Position numbers and translations under genes: made by a program. 64,000 bases of DNA, taken from positions 1-64,000 of the forward strand of contig CAUDVX010000003.1 of assembly GCA_958452935.1 (NCBI GenBank), in the 5' to 3' direction. The notes beneath the pieces are model-generated. The model did not search any database, was not told the origin of the DNA, and saw only the letters and a list, made by a program, of their open reading frames with translations. Source of the DNA: an uncultured Collinsella sp. (lineage in GTDB: Bacteria > Actinomycetota > Coriobacteriia > Coriobacteriales > Coriobacteriaceae). Shown here piece by piece: positions 15,169 to 23,703 of this stretch (position 1 is the first letter of the stretch; every line of letters starts with the position of its first letter).

Positions 15169-16635
15169 CTATTCGCGCTGAAAGATTTTGACTAGCTTGG
15201 TGTCCTTTATTTCGTAGACAATGTCTGCGACGTTCTCGACCAGCCTCTTATCGTGGGAGACGAACACTATCGTTCCGGCATAGGCGCTCATCATCTGCTC
15301 GAGGGCTTCGGCGCTCTTGATGTCCAGGTAATTTCCAGGCTCGTCCATGAGCAAGATGTTGTATCTGCCCAGCAGCATCTTCGCGAGTAGCAGCTTGATG
15401 ACTTCGCCTCCCGAGAGAACGCCAACGTCCTTTGTCAGGTCGCGCGGTCCGATTCCCATAGAGGCGAGGATGCCTCGAATTTCGGTCATGCTGTACTCGC
15501 AACCATCCTGCATGAACGAGATCGCAGACTGACGGGCGTCGAACTTGTAGCCTGTTTGCTCGAAGTAACCGATCTCTGCCTTGGGAGAGATGTTGATACC
15601 GTCGGCGCGTCGAGCGATTGCCTTCAGCAGGCTGGTCTTTCCTGTACCGTTGCCACCGGTGATGGCCACTTTGGCACCGAGCGGTATCTCGAATTTCGCG
15701 TGGTCATAGAGCATGCAGTTGCCGAAGCTCAAGCTGAAATCGTCTGCCGAGATGGGAAATTTACTATGCAGTTCCAGGGCCTTGCTCTGGCGGAACCGCA
15801 CGGTGCGAATGCTGTCGGGGGCCTCAATCCCTTCGAGCGCTTCGAGGCGCTTCTCCATGTTCTTAGCCGCCTGGTACATTCTCTTCTGTTTGGTGCCGGT
15901 TGCTTTCTGATGCCCCAATCGACCTGCATTCTCGTTGCTTTTCTTTGCGCCCTTCTGCTTGGCGTCGACCTGCCGTGCTTTTTTCCGTTGTTTTTCGATG
16001 GCGGCTTCAAGGCGCTCGCGCTCGCGCATCGCCTCTTCGTATCGAGTCGCCTGAGCTTTGCGCTCTTCTTTCTGTCGCAGATAGTCGGAGTAGTCACCCC
16101 AGAATTCGGAAATACCGCCGTCTTTGAGCTCCCAGATCTTGTCCACTACCTGATCGAGAAAATAACGGTCATGGCTGACAATGAGCAGGGCTCCATCAAA
16201 TGCCTTGAGTTGTCCGACGAGAAGGCTGATGCCGTCTTGATCGAGGTGGCTCGTAGGCTCATCAGCAAAGATCGCGCTTGCATGCTGGGAGAGCGCAGAG
16301 GCAATCTTGGCGCGTGTTTCCTCTCCGCCGCTCATCGTCTCCTGCGCCACTCCGGCGACGTTGAGACGGGAGAGCATCTCACCACTGTCCTGAGCCGCAT
16401 CAAGGTCGAGTTCATCGAGTTGGCCGATGAGGGCAATGCTGCCGAAACGCCTGACGTCGGCGTCCGCAATGGTAAGATTGCCGCTCAGAATTTTAAGCAG
16501 GCTGGTTTTGCCTGCGCCATTGTCTCCCACCAAGCCGATGCGATCGTAGGAGTAGATTTCCAACTCTTCGATATCCAGGATATCGCGGCCGGCATATTCT
16601 AAAAAGATGTCTTTGGCTTTGACTATGAGTTCCAT
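15169..16635 (-). CDS. msr(D): Msr-type ABC-F ribosomal protection protein
   Basis: 488 residues, two ABC domains without membrane segments. It opens MELIVKAKDI, as in MsrD. First cassette: Walker A GDNGAGKT, signature MSGGEE, Walker B IFADEPTSHLD. Second cassette: GGNGTGKT, VLSGGE, LLMDEPGNYLD. The long charged interdomain linker (with RQVDAKQKGAKKSNENAG) that reaches into the ribosome is present. ABC-F proteins of this type dislodge macrolides, and in some cases ketolides or streptogramins, from the ribosome. It follows a mef-like gene by 260 bp, the classic mef-msr arrangement. It is most similar to MsrD by eye but clearly not identical. Confidence 0.9.
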   Translation of the reverse strand: MELIVKAKDIFLEYAGRDILDIEELEIYSYDRIGLVGDNGAGKTSLLKILSGNLTIADADVRRFGSIALIGQLDELDLDAAQDSGEMLSRLNVAGVAQETMSGGEETRAKIASALSQHASAIFADEPTSHLDQDGISLLVGQLKAFDGALLIVSHDRYFLDQVVDKIWELKDGGISEFWGDYSDYLRQKEERKAQATRYEEAMRERERLEAAIEKQRKKARQVDAKQKGAKKSNENAGRLGHQKATGTKQKRMYQAAKNMEKRLEALEGIEAPDSIRTVRFRQSKALELHSKFPISADDFSLSFGNCMLYDHAKFEIPLGAKVAITGGNGTGKTSLLKAIARRADGINISPKAEIGYFEQTGYKFDARQSAISFMQDGCEYSMTEIRGILASMGIGPRDLTKDVGVLSGGEVIKLLLAKMLLGRYNILLMDEPGNYLDIKSAEALEQMMSAYAGTIVFVSHDKRLVENVADIVYEIKDTKLVKIFQRE

Positions 16636-16895
16636 AGGTTGAACCGCCTTTTGTGTATTAGCGTTTTACTGGAAGCGCAGCCATGCCAAAAAAGATTGCT
16701 CACGTCGATTTTTCGCCTTTGCCCAATTGCCGGCGCGAGCGTTTTGACCTTGCGCAAGCCGGCAAATCCGAAAATGATAGTTGGCGACGAATAAGGAGCG
16801 CGATGTGGGATGTCGGTGCAATACCTCGTCGTCGCAAGGGCTTGAAGGCTGACGCTTGAACCGATGGCTGCTGCCTCTTTTTTCGAATACTTGGG

Positions 16896-18182
16896 CTATT
16901 GAATCTGCCCGGTATCTCTTTTCCCCACGTTTCGGACGCTCGGAGCAAGCAGCATAGCCATCGCAAGCAGTACCATGGTCGCTCCAGAGCCGACGAACCA
17001 TAACGGAGCTCCAAGCAGATCCGCAAAAACGGAGGGGGCTGCGAGGCCCATGGGCATGGCCCACGCCATGATGGTTCCGTAGAGGCCGAAAACGCGGCCT
17101 AGGTACTCAGGAGGTATCTGCTCCTGCATAAGGGCAGTCTGGGTTCCCGCGTACAACGGGGAGCATGCGCCCATAAGAAAGCTCACCGGCAGGAAAGCAG
17201 CGAACAATGACGGGCCGAGCGATCCGGATACGATTGCGGCAATGCCGAAGCCGGCAATCGCGGCGACCATGGTGAACGACCTATTGCGGAACCCTCCCGT
17301 AACCGCCAAGATGCCGGACCCAGCCAGCATGCCTGCAGAAAAAAGGATTTCCACCAAAGCGGCATCCCCCGTGCTACCGCCAAAATGCCCCAAGGTCATT
17401 ATTGGGAACAATGCCGCGAGCGGAGAGAACGCGAAAGCGAAGACGAACCCGCACCAAAGAAGGGCGAACAGCCCCCTGTACCCCCTAATCAGCTTGTAGC
17501 CGTCCGAAATCTCAGAGAAGAGCTCTCGAACCTTATTGGAAAAGGACAAGCTGCGGTCGGCTTCGTCGAGTCCTCCTGCGTCTATCTGAGCGGCGAGGAC
17601 AGCTAGAGAAGCGAAAAGCGCCCCCAGCACGTCGAGGGCAATCATGGCGGTAATGCCCGCCACAGGATAAATCACTGCCGCGAGCGCGGCGCCAAGAATG
17701 TATCCGCCGGACTGAATCGCCTGAGTCACCCCCGATAGGCGAACGAGATGCTCTGGCGGGGCGAGATGGGGCGTGAGAGATTGGGAGGCTGGCGTGTAGA
17801 ACGAAGTACCAACTGCACGGAGAAACAGGGCGATGAGAATTAGCCATGCAGGTAAGCTGCCGGCCAACGAGGCAATCGCCAAGGCGGCACCCACCGCGGC
17901 AATGAAGAGGTCGGCGCCGATGAGGACACGTTTCAAAGGCAGTCTGTCGACAACGGCGCCCGCAAGGATTCCGAACAAAGCAATCGGCAGAAAGCCTGCC
18001 AGCGATGCTAAGGAGAGGAGAGAAGACGACCCTGTCGTGAGGGCGAGATGCCAAATAAGACCCATTTGGAGAATCGAACTCGTCAATGTCGAAACGAGCT
18101 CCCCGCCCCATACGAAACAAAGCTTGAATTGCCATGAATGGCACAGCAGAGCAGACCTGCCCCGAGAGGTTTCAAATATCAT
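16896..18182 (-). CDS. mef: Mef-type macrolide efflux pump (MFS)
   Basis: Major facilitator with about 12 transmembrane helices. The first resembles MefA (FKLCFVWGGELVSTLTSSIL), followed by the loop LSLASLAGFLPIALFG and VVDRLPLKRVLIGADL (MFS motif A region). I use the ATG at 18182; the open frame extends to a TTG at 18233 and neither has a clear ribosome site, so the start is uncertain. Together with msr(D) it would confer macrolide resistance by export plus ribosome protection. A strong promoter and a short leader frame lie upstream, suggesting inducible expression. Confidence 0.85.
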   Translation of the reverse strand: MIFETSRGRSALLCHSWQFKLCFVWGGELVSTLTSSILQMGLIWHLALTTGSSSLLSLASLAGFLPIALFGILAGAVVDRLPLKRVLIGADLFIAAVGAALAIASLAGSLPAWLILIALFLRAVGTSFYTPASQSLTPHLAPPEHLVRLSGVTQAIQSGGYILGAALAAVIYPVAGITAMIALDVLGALFASLAVLAAQIDAGGLDEADRSLSFSNKVRELFSEISDGYKLIRGYRGLFALLWCGFVFAFAFSPLAALFPIMTLGHFGGSTGDAALVEILFSAGMLAGSGILAVTGGFRNRSFTMVAAIAGFGIAAIVSGSLGPSLFAAFLPVSFLMGACSPLYAGTQTALMQEQIPPEYLGRVFGLYGTIMAWAMPMGLAAPSVFADLLGAPLWFVGSGATMVLLAMAMLLAPSVRNVGKRDTGQIQ

Positions 18183-18245
18183 GGTTATGTCCAATCGTGA
18201 AATGGCGTGCAGAAAAACAGCGCGACGCCACAACAGCGCCGCTTT

Positions 18246-18281
18246 CTAGGCGCTCATCCACGTGCGGAAAAGACCAACCAC
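18246..18281 (-). CDS. Leader peptide of the mef-msr operon (11 codons)
   Basis: GTG at 18281 preceded by AAAGGAGGGG opens an 11-codon frame encoding VVGLFRTWMSA, ended by TAG. It lies between the operon promoter and mef. Macrolide resistance operons are often controlled by a short peptide whose translation stalls with drug, which changes mRNA folding or termination downstream. The frame and its strong ribosome site are seen; the regulatory role is inferred. Confidence 0.6.
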   Translation of the reverse strand: MVGLFRTWMSA

Positions 18282-18321
18282 GACACCCCTCCTTTGTTAA
18301 TTCGGTCTGGCAAACCATGTA

Positions 18322-18351
18322 ATATTAACGAGGCTTGAGTTTGCCTGTCAA
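18322..18351 (-). promoter_or_regulatory. Promoter of the mef-msr operon
   Basis: On the minus strand TTGACA (18351-18346), an 18-base spacer and TAATAT (18327-18322) form a near-consensus promoter, about 40 bp upstream of the leader frame. It is among the best promoter matches in the window. Confidence 0.75.
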
Positions 18352-18412
18352 GAATCGACCATCGGAAAGGGCAATCCTCTCTGGCCATTCGATTCCTTTT
18401 GTATCTTTGGTT

Positions 18413-18570
18413 GCATAGGTGACCCGCCAGGGCTATTACGCGTGGAAGAGGCGCCTGCCGAGCTGGCCGATGAGGCGCTGAAGATGGCCCTGGTCAGGCG
18501 AAACGATCCCAAGGGATGCGTACATCATTCGGATAGTAAGAATGTTGCCAGCAGGTTTTGCGGCAACCGC
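18413..18570 (+). pseudogene. IS3-family transposase (OrfB) remnant with internal deletion
   Basis: One frame encodes VTRQGYYAWKRRLPS, matching the N-terminal SRxGYYAWxxR region of IS3 OrfB. An overlapping frame then encodes ELADEALKMALVRR and PKGCVHHSDS, matching the catalytic-core HHSDRG region that normally lies about 100 residues later. The transposase was therefore deleted internally and frameshifted, and it is non-functional. It marks this area as an insertion hot spot. Confidence 0.6.
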
Positions 18571-18900
18571 AAAGGAGCCGTATCCTGCAGCTGGAATCAC
18601 GTTGCAGCATCCTGACCCGCATTTCGATTGGCGGACGGCCCGCTTCGGCATCCTGACCAGCACAGCGATCGAGCCTTGTCATTCCTTGGATATGCCGGTT
18701 GCTCGGGGCGGTCCCGACGGAGGCCCTCGCCTCCCCGGTCCGTGACCCAAGAAGGGCAAGCATGCTGATCTGCATGGCTGGTTCCTCCTTTATGTAGACG
18801 ACCATGCAAAGAAGGGACAACCGAGGAGGCAGGTTACTGATGCGGGCTCCCGCACGCCCATGACTACCCGACGGGCTGTTTTTCATCTCCGATGCCCGCA
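18571..18900. other. Gap; possible truncated gene start on the minus strand
   Basis: A minus-strand ATG at 18775 has a good AAAGGAGG site and would encode MQISMLALLGSRTGEARAS. That start faintly recalls an FMN reductase or flavodoxin opening (LALLGSPR) that goes out of frame. The frame then runs across the IS3 remnant, so it is at best a broken fragment. Nothing else is recognisable. Confidence 0.3.
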
Positions 18901-18954
18901 TTGCAGCATGAACGAATGTGCCTCGACATCTCTGCTGGCATGGTACGACTGGGA

Positions 18955-19187
18955 TCGCACCTCGACGCATCCTTGCGCATACTGCCTTCCAAGTTTCGAA
19001 ACCGGGAAGGAAAGTGTATGTGAGCGACGATATCGGCGCCGATTCGACGCTCGAGAGGGAGATTGCGCCGATTCTATCCATCGGGGATGCATTCCCGAAG
19101 ATTCTCATCACTCGCACGAGGCATGAGCCCCATACCCGGGAGGGCGTGCTCGTGCTGAATTTCGCGAGGTGGCTGCTTGGCGGGTAG
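18955..19187 (+). pseudogene. DUF4143-type ATPase remnant: leader fused to C-terminus
   Basis: The frame ending at 19187 encodes KVYVSDDIGADSTLEREI, then PKILITRTRHE and VLVLNFARWLLGG, the usual C-terminal end of DUF4143-type AAA ATPases. Just before it, CCTTGCGCATA and TTTCGAAACCG match the region upstream of the related gene at 26.2 kb. The P-loop and central part are missing, so a deletion joined the 5' leader to the 3' end. Non-functional. Confidence 0.6.
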
Positions 19188-19312
19188 GGTTCTGAACGTC
19201 GCATTGGGATATCGCGCGACAGGGCACGCAGGGCTGTTTGTGCCCGCACGGGAAACGCCGTCGCCATGCGGGCGGCCTGTCGTGTCCGATTAGCCTTTTG
19301 CTAAACAGGCTT

Positions 19313-19712
19313 ACGCCAACTCATGGGCAAGCCACCTGAGACTATTCACTTTGCTTATCGTTGACAAAGACCTGTGGCCTGCGGTTTTGTGAACGGCTCG
19401 TAAGCCACCCGCGTCGACTCAAACTCTGTTGAAGCTGGTGGTTTGCAGGCTCAAAGGCGGTTGAGTTTCAAAACGGGCGTTTTTCGGCGATATCGAGCCT
19501 CCAAAGGCGGCTCTCCGTGCCCCTTGGGACAAAAATAAAAACTCAATACTCTGAGTTTGAAAATGGTTTTTGAAGTTGTCCCAGCTTTTGTCCCCGAAGC
19601 CGATGAAACGCGACGTCGCGTCATTCAGCGGCACTCACTTCGAGATGCCGCCGAAAACTGGGTGCAACTGGAGTGACGAGACGGCAAAACTATAACCACC
19701 GAGTGGGAGTAG
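19313..19712 (+). repeat. Dispersed repeat of about 400 bp, copy 1
   Basis: This stretch aligns along its length with 24646-25044 (for example GGGCAAGCCACCTGAGACTA, and CAAAGGCGGCTCTCCG versus CAAAGGCGGCGCGCGG) and more weakly with 39812-40010. It contains pairs of GGGACAA/TTGTCCC boxes and ends in GAGTGGGAGTAG. No transposase is inside. It could be a non-autonomous mobile element or a conserved non-coding unit. Confidence 0.7.
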
Positions 19713-19731
19713 TTGATATCTAGCGTTTTCG

Positions 19732-19767
19732 AGCCCCTGACCTGCACAAACAGGTCAGGGGCTTTTC
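19732..19767 (+). terminator. Hairpin terminator
   Basis: AGCCCCTGACCTG (19732-19744), loop CACAAA, exact complement (19751-19763), then TTTT. It lies directly after repeat copy 1, about 200 bp from the end of DUF3800 gene 2 that points toward it. Confidence 0.65.
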
Positions 19768-19969
19768 GTTTGGCAACCGCTGGACAACCTTTATGGTTTC
19801 GCGCCCCGTGAACAGGGGAGGTAACACTGTTCACGTCTGGGCCCATGTCGGCACCGATCATTGCCCGCGTTGCTTCTGCTTGCGCTTCAGCTTCCGCTGC
19901 TCGAGGCACGTCGCCCGGAGTTCCTCGCCGGAGGAGAGATGGCCGTTCCCGATGAGACTACGGAACCAC

Positions 19970-20644
19970 CTATATCCGCTTGCTGCGGGCTTGCTTGAGC
20001 CAGTTCCTCTTGAAAGAGCCTATGCCTCCGAAGAACTTGTTGTACGTCTCACCGTTCTCCTTGGCTTCGTACTTGACCAAGGCAAGTTCGATAGTGCAGA
20101 GGTAATCCGCCACTTGCTCGAGGCGGTAGTCGGTCATCGAGGTCTTGCGGCGTCGGACGACCCCTTTTGAGAGGACCTTGCCCACCGAGCGGTCGAGTGC
20201 CTGCTTGACAATGTCCTGACCGTTGTCGTAATAGACCTTCACATCGTCGAAGGACTGGAAGAAGCCCAGGTGTTCAATCATGGCGGAGGAGATGTCGCGC
20301 CCCATGCGCTCCATTAGCCTTGCCGGGTCTTCGAACTGGCTGCGACGGTAGGCGAACGTGATATAGGAAATGGGAAGTTTGCGGACGAACGAGGAGAAGT
20401 AGGCGAGCATCACCTTGCGCTGCTCGATGTTAAGAAACTCATAATCCTTGTGCCCGTTCATGAGAGGCTCGGAGTGAAACGGAATGTTAGGGAGATCGGC
20501 CCTGGCAAGCTTGGCCTCATAGCCCGTGACCGCCTCGGCGATGCTGTCTGCCTGGTCGTGAAAGACGAGTGTGAGCAGGTAGTAGCGAGCTTTGCCGCCG
20601 CGGTCGCCGCTCTCGTCGACGAAGATGCTGAGCTCCTTGGCCAA
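19970..20644 (-). CDS. DUF3800 domain protein (copy 2)
   Basis: 224 residues, starting MAKELSIFVDESGDRGG. It shares the conserved spots of copy 1: PLMNGHKDYE, KVYYDNGQD and YRLEQVADYLCTIEL, plus a basic tail. The start is a TTG at 20644 with TTAGGAG about 7 bases upstream; no better ATG fits the family N-terminus. The weak start codon may keep expression low. It is preceded by its own promoter, short RNA and terminator. Copy 1 at 14.1 kb is clearly homologous but quite diverged, so these are two separate acquisitions rather than a recent duplication. Confidence 0.85.
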   Translation of the reverse strand: MAKELSIFVDESGDRGGKARYYLLTLVFHDQADSIAEAVTGYEAKLARADLPNIPFHSEPLMNGHKDYEFLNIEQRKVMLAYFSSFVRKLPISYITFAYRRSQFEDPARLMERMGRDISSAMIEHLGFFQSFDDVKVYYDNGQDIVKQALDRSVGKVLSKGVVRRRKTSMTDYRLEQVADYLCTIELALVKYEAKENGETYNKFFGGIGSFKRNWLKQARSKRI

Positions 20645-20667
20645 TGGGGACTCCTAATGGAATGGAT

Positions 20668-20721
20668 AAAAAAATAGCCGGGGGACTCCCCCGGCACTTG
20701 GAGGTAGCTCAATGAGCCACC
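20668..20721 (-). ncRNA. Putative structured RNA ending in a terminator, upstream of DUF3800 gene 2
   Basis: Read on the minus strand, the first hairpin is GGTGGCTC-ATT-GAGCTACC (20721-20703, one G-U pair). A short linker follows, then GCCGGGGG-AGT-CCCCCGGC (20695-20677) and seven Us interrupted by none (20674-20668). The terminator stem is identical to that of copy 1, while the first hairpin has a different sequence at the same place. Conserved layout with changed stem sequence is what a specific RNA-protein pair would show. Confidence 0.62.
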
Positions 20722-20727
20722 AATAAC

Positions 20728-20756
20728 CTTATAGCATGCTCTGACGGTGAGTGCAA
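20728..20756 (-). promoter_or_regulatory. Predicted promoter of the RNA-DUF3800 module (copy 2)
   Basis: TTGCAC (20756-20751), 17-base spacer, TATAAG (20733-20728) on the minus strand. The start point would fall at about 20721, the first base of the RNA hairpin. Confidence 0.65.
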
Positions 20757-20956
20757 GGGGGGCGAGCCAGTACATGGCGTTGCGGCTGATGCGCAGCATC
20801 GCGCGCCTCGTCGGCGCCGAATATCGCGTTGGTCGATGCGATGAGCCTCACCTGGTTCCTGCTAGCGCTTTTGGTCATGGTCGTCCTCGAGCACCTTTCG
20901 TCTCGAGACTCCCTCGCGTGCCCGACCGAGGGCGGCTCCCGGGGCGGTCGCCGCCG

Positions 20957-21120
20957 TCATTTCCTCCTGCTCCTCGACTCGACGTAGGCGTCCACTGACG
21001 CCCTCGACACCAGGAGCTTCCTGCCGAGCCTGTACGAGTCGATCTCTCCCGACCAGATGAGGTCGTACACCTTGTTCCGGCTCGCCCCCCCATGTACTCC
21101 TGCATCTCGATCACCGTCAT
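20957..21120 (-). pseudogene. Frameshifted excisionase/HTH gene
   Basis: From the ATG at 21120 the frame reads MTVIEMQEYMGG. A different frame then carries ASRNKVYDLIWSGEIDSYRL and GRKLLVSRASVDAYVESR. Together they make a standard excisionase-family HTH protein of about 55 residues. The switch occurs in a run of seven Gs just after the fourth beta/helix boundary. Either the gene is dead, or the G-run allows slippage, or it is a sequencing error. No integrase is next to it. Confidence 0.65.
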
Positions 21121-21674
21121 TCACTCGTCGCGGCCCCGGTTGCGCTCGGGCGCGGCGCATTTCGTAGCGTGCGCCATGGTTCCTCCAATCTTTCCGCGCG
21201 ATGCGCCTGTGCGGTCCCGCGTGCGTTTTCGTCTGCGCGACGATTGAACCGCCTGATGGCGATTAGTGAGCACGGCGCGAGCGGAGACGGGTCGAGGTGG
21301 GTCGAGCTGGTCGAGCCTTCACGAAACGGCCATGAGCCGCATGCCTTAGCTGCGAGCTAAGTCCCTGAAAAGTAAAAGCGCCCATGCGGGCGCTGCCTAA
21401 TAGCTGGAGTTGTTCGGTTGTGGTCGGAATGCTCGTCTTTCGCGGTGCTGTCGTCCGGGGTCCAGCGTCTGTCGTTCGCCTCTTTTGTCGTGTTTGATGT
21501 TGCATGTTATGCGAGCGACCTCGCGCGGGTTTTCAGCCCGTTGCCCCAGGTGCACCCAGTTAATGGTACCCATCCGTTGGGATACGTACATTGTGGGAGG
21601 GCTGTCTGGGCAAGCTGGGATGTACGAGTGGCGGGGCTCTAAAAGCAATAAGTCGAGCTAAAGGGCCTTGTGCT
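21121..21674. other. Gap with no supportable gene
   Basis: Several overlapping frames exist but none has family resemblance with a good ribosome site. The only clear structure is a minus-strand terminator at 21366-21394. Confidence 0.5.
21366..21394 (-). terminator. Intrinsic terminator
   Basis: On the minus strand AGCGCCC-GCAT-GGGCGCT is followed by TTTACTTTTC. It is 280 bp beyond the stop of the XRE regulator at 21675 and would end transcripts from that side. Confidence 0.6.
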
Positions 21675-22544
21675 CTATTTTGTAAAACGCGAGGGCGCAA
21701 TCAACTCGACGATTTCCCCGAACCTTTTCTGAACCATATAGCGACTTGCGCTCTCGTCTCGAACCAGGCGGTTTTCCTCGTCGTAGCAGTCGTCGATGGC
21801 CTTGCTAATCGCCTTCACCGCCTCCATGAATCGTGGCTGCTCCTCAGGCGATACCCCGGCCGACTCAAAAACGGCTTCGTTGATCGCTTCTGCCTCATGA
21901 AGCTCTTCCTCAGGTGCGTCGGGCCCGGGTGCGACAAAGTCGTCGCGATACCTAAAGGCCCTGTTGACGAGCTCCTCCCCGTATTCTGCAACGACGGCCT
22001 CCGTTATATCGTCTCTCTTGTCATTAAGCCGAACCAAGCACGCCATTTCGTCTAGAAGCTCTGGGAGGATGGGTGATTTTAGGATTTCGCTTATCATTGC
22101 GCTGTTCGAGCCCCGGCTTTCTCCGAGGTGGTACCTGCGTTCGAAATGCGTGATTTTGCGAACTTCCTCGAGGGCGGATTCCTCTATCCCCGTGTACTCA
22201 TGGGCATCCTGTGCCTTGTAGGTCTTGCATTCGATATCGCCTATGAGATAGCCGAGATCGACCTCGAGCACCGCGGCGATTTGAAGCATGATTTCGAATT
22301 TGGGAAAAGGCCGCACATGGCCCTTCCTGTCCGGAAGGCCAGCGTTGACCCACGTGCTGACGTTCTTCTGCGAAAACGGACTATTCTCGCTTCCGCCATA
22401 GAACCGATTGCCTATCAGCTCCGCGAGACCGTTCTGCGTTAGGCCCCGTTCCTTCATGAGCCCAAGGAGATTGTCTCGCCACGATTTAAGTCTTGACTCC
22501 ACGACTTCGTTTGACTGCAGAACCTCTGCCTTTGGACCACTCAT
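21675..22544 (-). CDS. XRE-family regulator with acidic C-terminal domain
   Basis: 289 residues from the ATG at 22544 (AGGAGG 9 bases upstream). The N-terminal HTH reads LLGLMKERGLTQNGLAELIG, continuing through FSQKNVSTWVNAGLP and IAAVLEVDLGYLIGD. The remaining 170 residues are helical and very acidic (PGPDAPEEELHEAEAINEAV), probably a sensor or dimerisation domain. It is divergently transcribed from the NERD gene with a 127-bp shared control region, so it most likely represses that cassette. Confidence 0.75.
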   Translation of the reverse strand: MSGPKAEVLQSNEVVESRLKSWRDNLLGLMKERGLTQNGLAELIGNRFYGGSENSPFSQKNVSTWVNAGLPDRKGHVRPFPKFEIMLQIAAVLEVDLGYLIGDIECKTYKAQDAHEYTGIEESALEEVRKITHFERRYHLGESRGSNSAMISEILKSPILPELLDEMACLVRLNDKRDDITEAVVAEYGEELVNRAFRYRDDFVAPGPDAPEEELHEAEAINEAVFESAGVSPEEQPRFMEAVKAISKAIDDCYDEENRLVRDESASRYMVQKRFGEIVELIAPSRFTK

Positions 22545-22671
22545 CTTCAATATCCTCCTAAGTGACTAGAACACGATTGAATCTAGAGATATTACCGTTA
22601 ATCGATTCTACCATTCTGCTTTTTATCGAGGGATACTAACAGGCAGAGAACAAGTAGACAAGGAGTGCTAG
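22545..22671. promoter_or_regulatory. Divergent promoter/operator of the NERD cassette
   Basis: Inverted half-sites GAATC (22575-22579) and GATTC (22600-22604) sit in an AT-rich stretch in the middle of the intergenic region, a likely operator for the XRE protein. AAGGAG precedes the NERD gene start. Confidence 0.4.
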
Positions 22672-23649
22672 ATGAACAGGACCTATACCAACGAGGAGAT
22701 TCTCGAGCGGCTCAAGAGTCTCGAAGGGCTGCTTCTGGAGCGAGTTTTCGAAACTTCCTACAGCGAGAGCCTGCGTACCTACGATCTTATCGACCACCTG
22801 CGAAGCAAGGCCCATGACCTTGGACTGGAGGGAGAGGACACCTACACCGCCCTCATTCGGGACCTAGAGAAGCTCAGTTCGACCATAGGCGGGCTGATCA
22901 ACGGGAGGAGAGGTGAGTTCCTCGCCGCAAAGAGTCTCAGATGTCTTCGTGGCAACAGTGTGCTGCTTTCCAACATCGCGCTTCCGAATGGAGACTCGTT
23001 CGAGGAATACGATCAGGTTTTAATCGCCCGTTCGGGCATATACGTGATCGAGGTAAAGAACTATCGAAACGACGTCGTGATAGACGATGGAGGAATCCTG
23101 CGCTGCGGCCTTCGTTCCTACAACGTCGGCGAGCGAATGCGTGAGAAGATGCATGCCCTTTGGGATGCGGTTCAATTCTCTTCCGACGGTTGCATGACCG
23201 AAGAGGACGTGCATGGCATGCTTCTTTTCGTGAACAACGACGCAAGTGTTACCGATCTCTTCCATCGAGTCCCCGTGATGCGTTGTGGGCAGATTGTCTA
23301 CAGCATCGAAGATGCAGACCGATGTGACGAGAAGCTGTCTTGGGAGGACATGGCTCGTATCAAGTCCGTCCTCCTCGCACGAAGGACAGCGGCAGAGTTT
23401 CCAATGCCGCTTGACGAAAACCGTGTAAAAGGCGAGCTCGAGGATTTCCTCGATCTGGTCGAGGCCGAGATCGCAAAGGACGCTGCTGAATCAATAGCGG
23501 CTGGCCACAACGAAGTTGATTCTCCGGCAACGCTTGATAGCCATGCCCGGCATTCGCAACTGCCCGGCTGGGTACCTGCCGTGGCGGCCGCCATCTCTGG
23601 CTTGGCAATAGGCGCGGGCGGGCTATTCCTGCATGCAAAGAAAGGATAA
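22672..23649 (+). CDS. NERD-domain nuclease-like protein with C-terminal membrane anchor
   Basis: 325 residues. Residues 1-80 are helical. A NERD domain follows (RRGEFLAAKSL, then YDQVLIARSGIYVIEVKNYR), which carries the restriction-nuclease pattern D...E-x-K in VIEVK. The protein ends with a single transmembrane helix (WVPAVAAAISGLAIGAGG) and a short basic tail. NERD proteins are predicted nucleases, often found with DNA-processing domains or in defence loci. Here it is membrane-tethered and followed by two more membrane-anchored products, suggesting a complex at the membrane. Start ATG has AAGGAG 8 bases upstream. Confidence 0.8.
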   Translation: MNRTYTNEEILERLKSLEGLLLERVFETSYSESLRTYDLIDHLRSKAHDLGLEGEDTYTALIRDLEKLSSTIGGLINGRRGEFLAAKSLRCLRGNSVLLSNIALPNGDSFEEYDQVLIARSGIYVIEVKNYRNDVVIDDGGILRCGLRSYNVGERMREKMHALWDAVQFSSDGCMTEEDVHGMLLFVNNDASVTDLFHRVPVMRCGQIVYSIEDADRCDEKLSWEDMARIKSVLLARRTAAEFPMPLDENRVKGELEDFLDLVEAEIAKDAAESIAAGHNEVDSPATLDSHARHSQLPGWVPAVAAAISGLAIGAGGLFLHAKKG

Positions 23650-23703
23650 GGAGCCTGGCTGTTGGATGCGGAAAACGCAGATGGACTACAAAAAGGAGTA
23701 AGG

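Noticed and set aside
16666..17064. 132-codon frame between mef and msr(D)
   Set aside because: It overlaps the end of mef in another frame and has no start signal; the 260-bp gap is probably untranslated.
18494..19267. 257-codon minus-strand frame
   Set aside because: It crosses an IS3 remnant and an ATPase remnant that read on the plus strand; only its start near 18775 has a ribosome site and it is not family-like.
21410..21661. 83-codon plus-strand frame before the XRE regulator
   Set aside because: Overlapping frames of similar length in two registers, no ribosome site and no recognisable domain.
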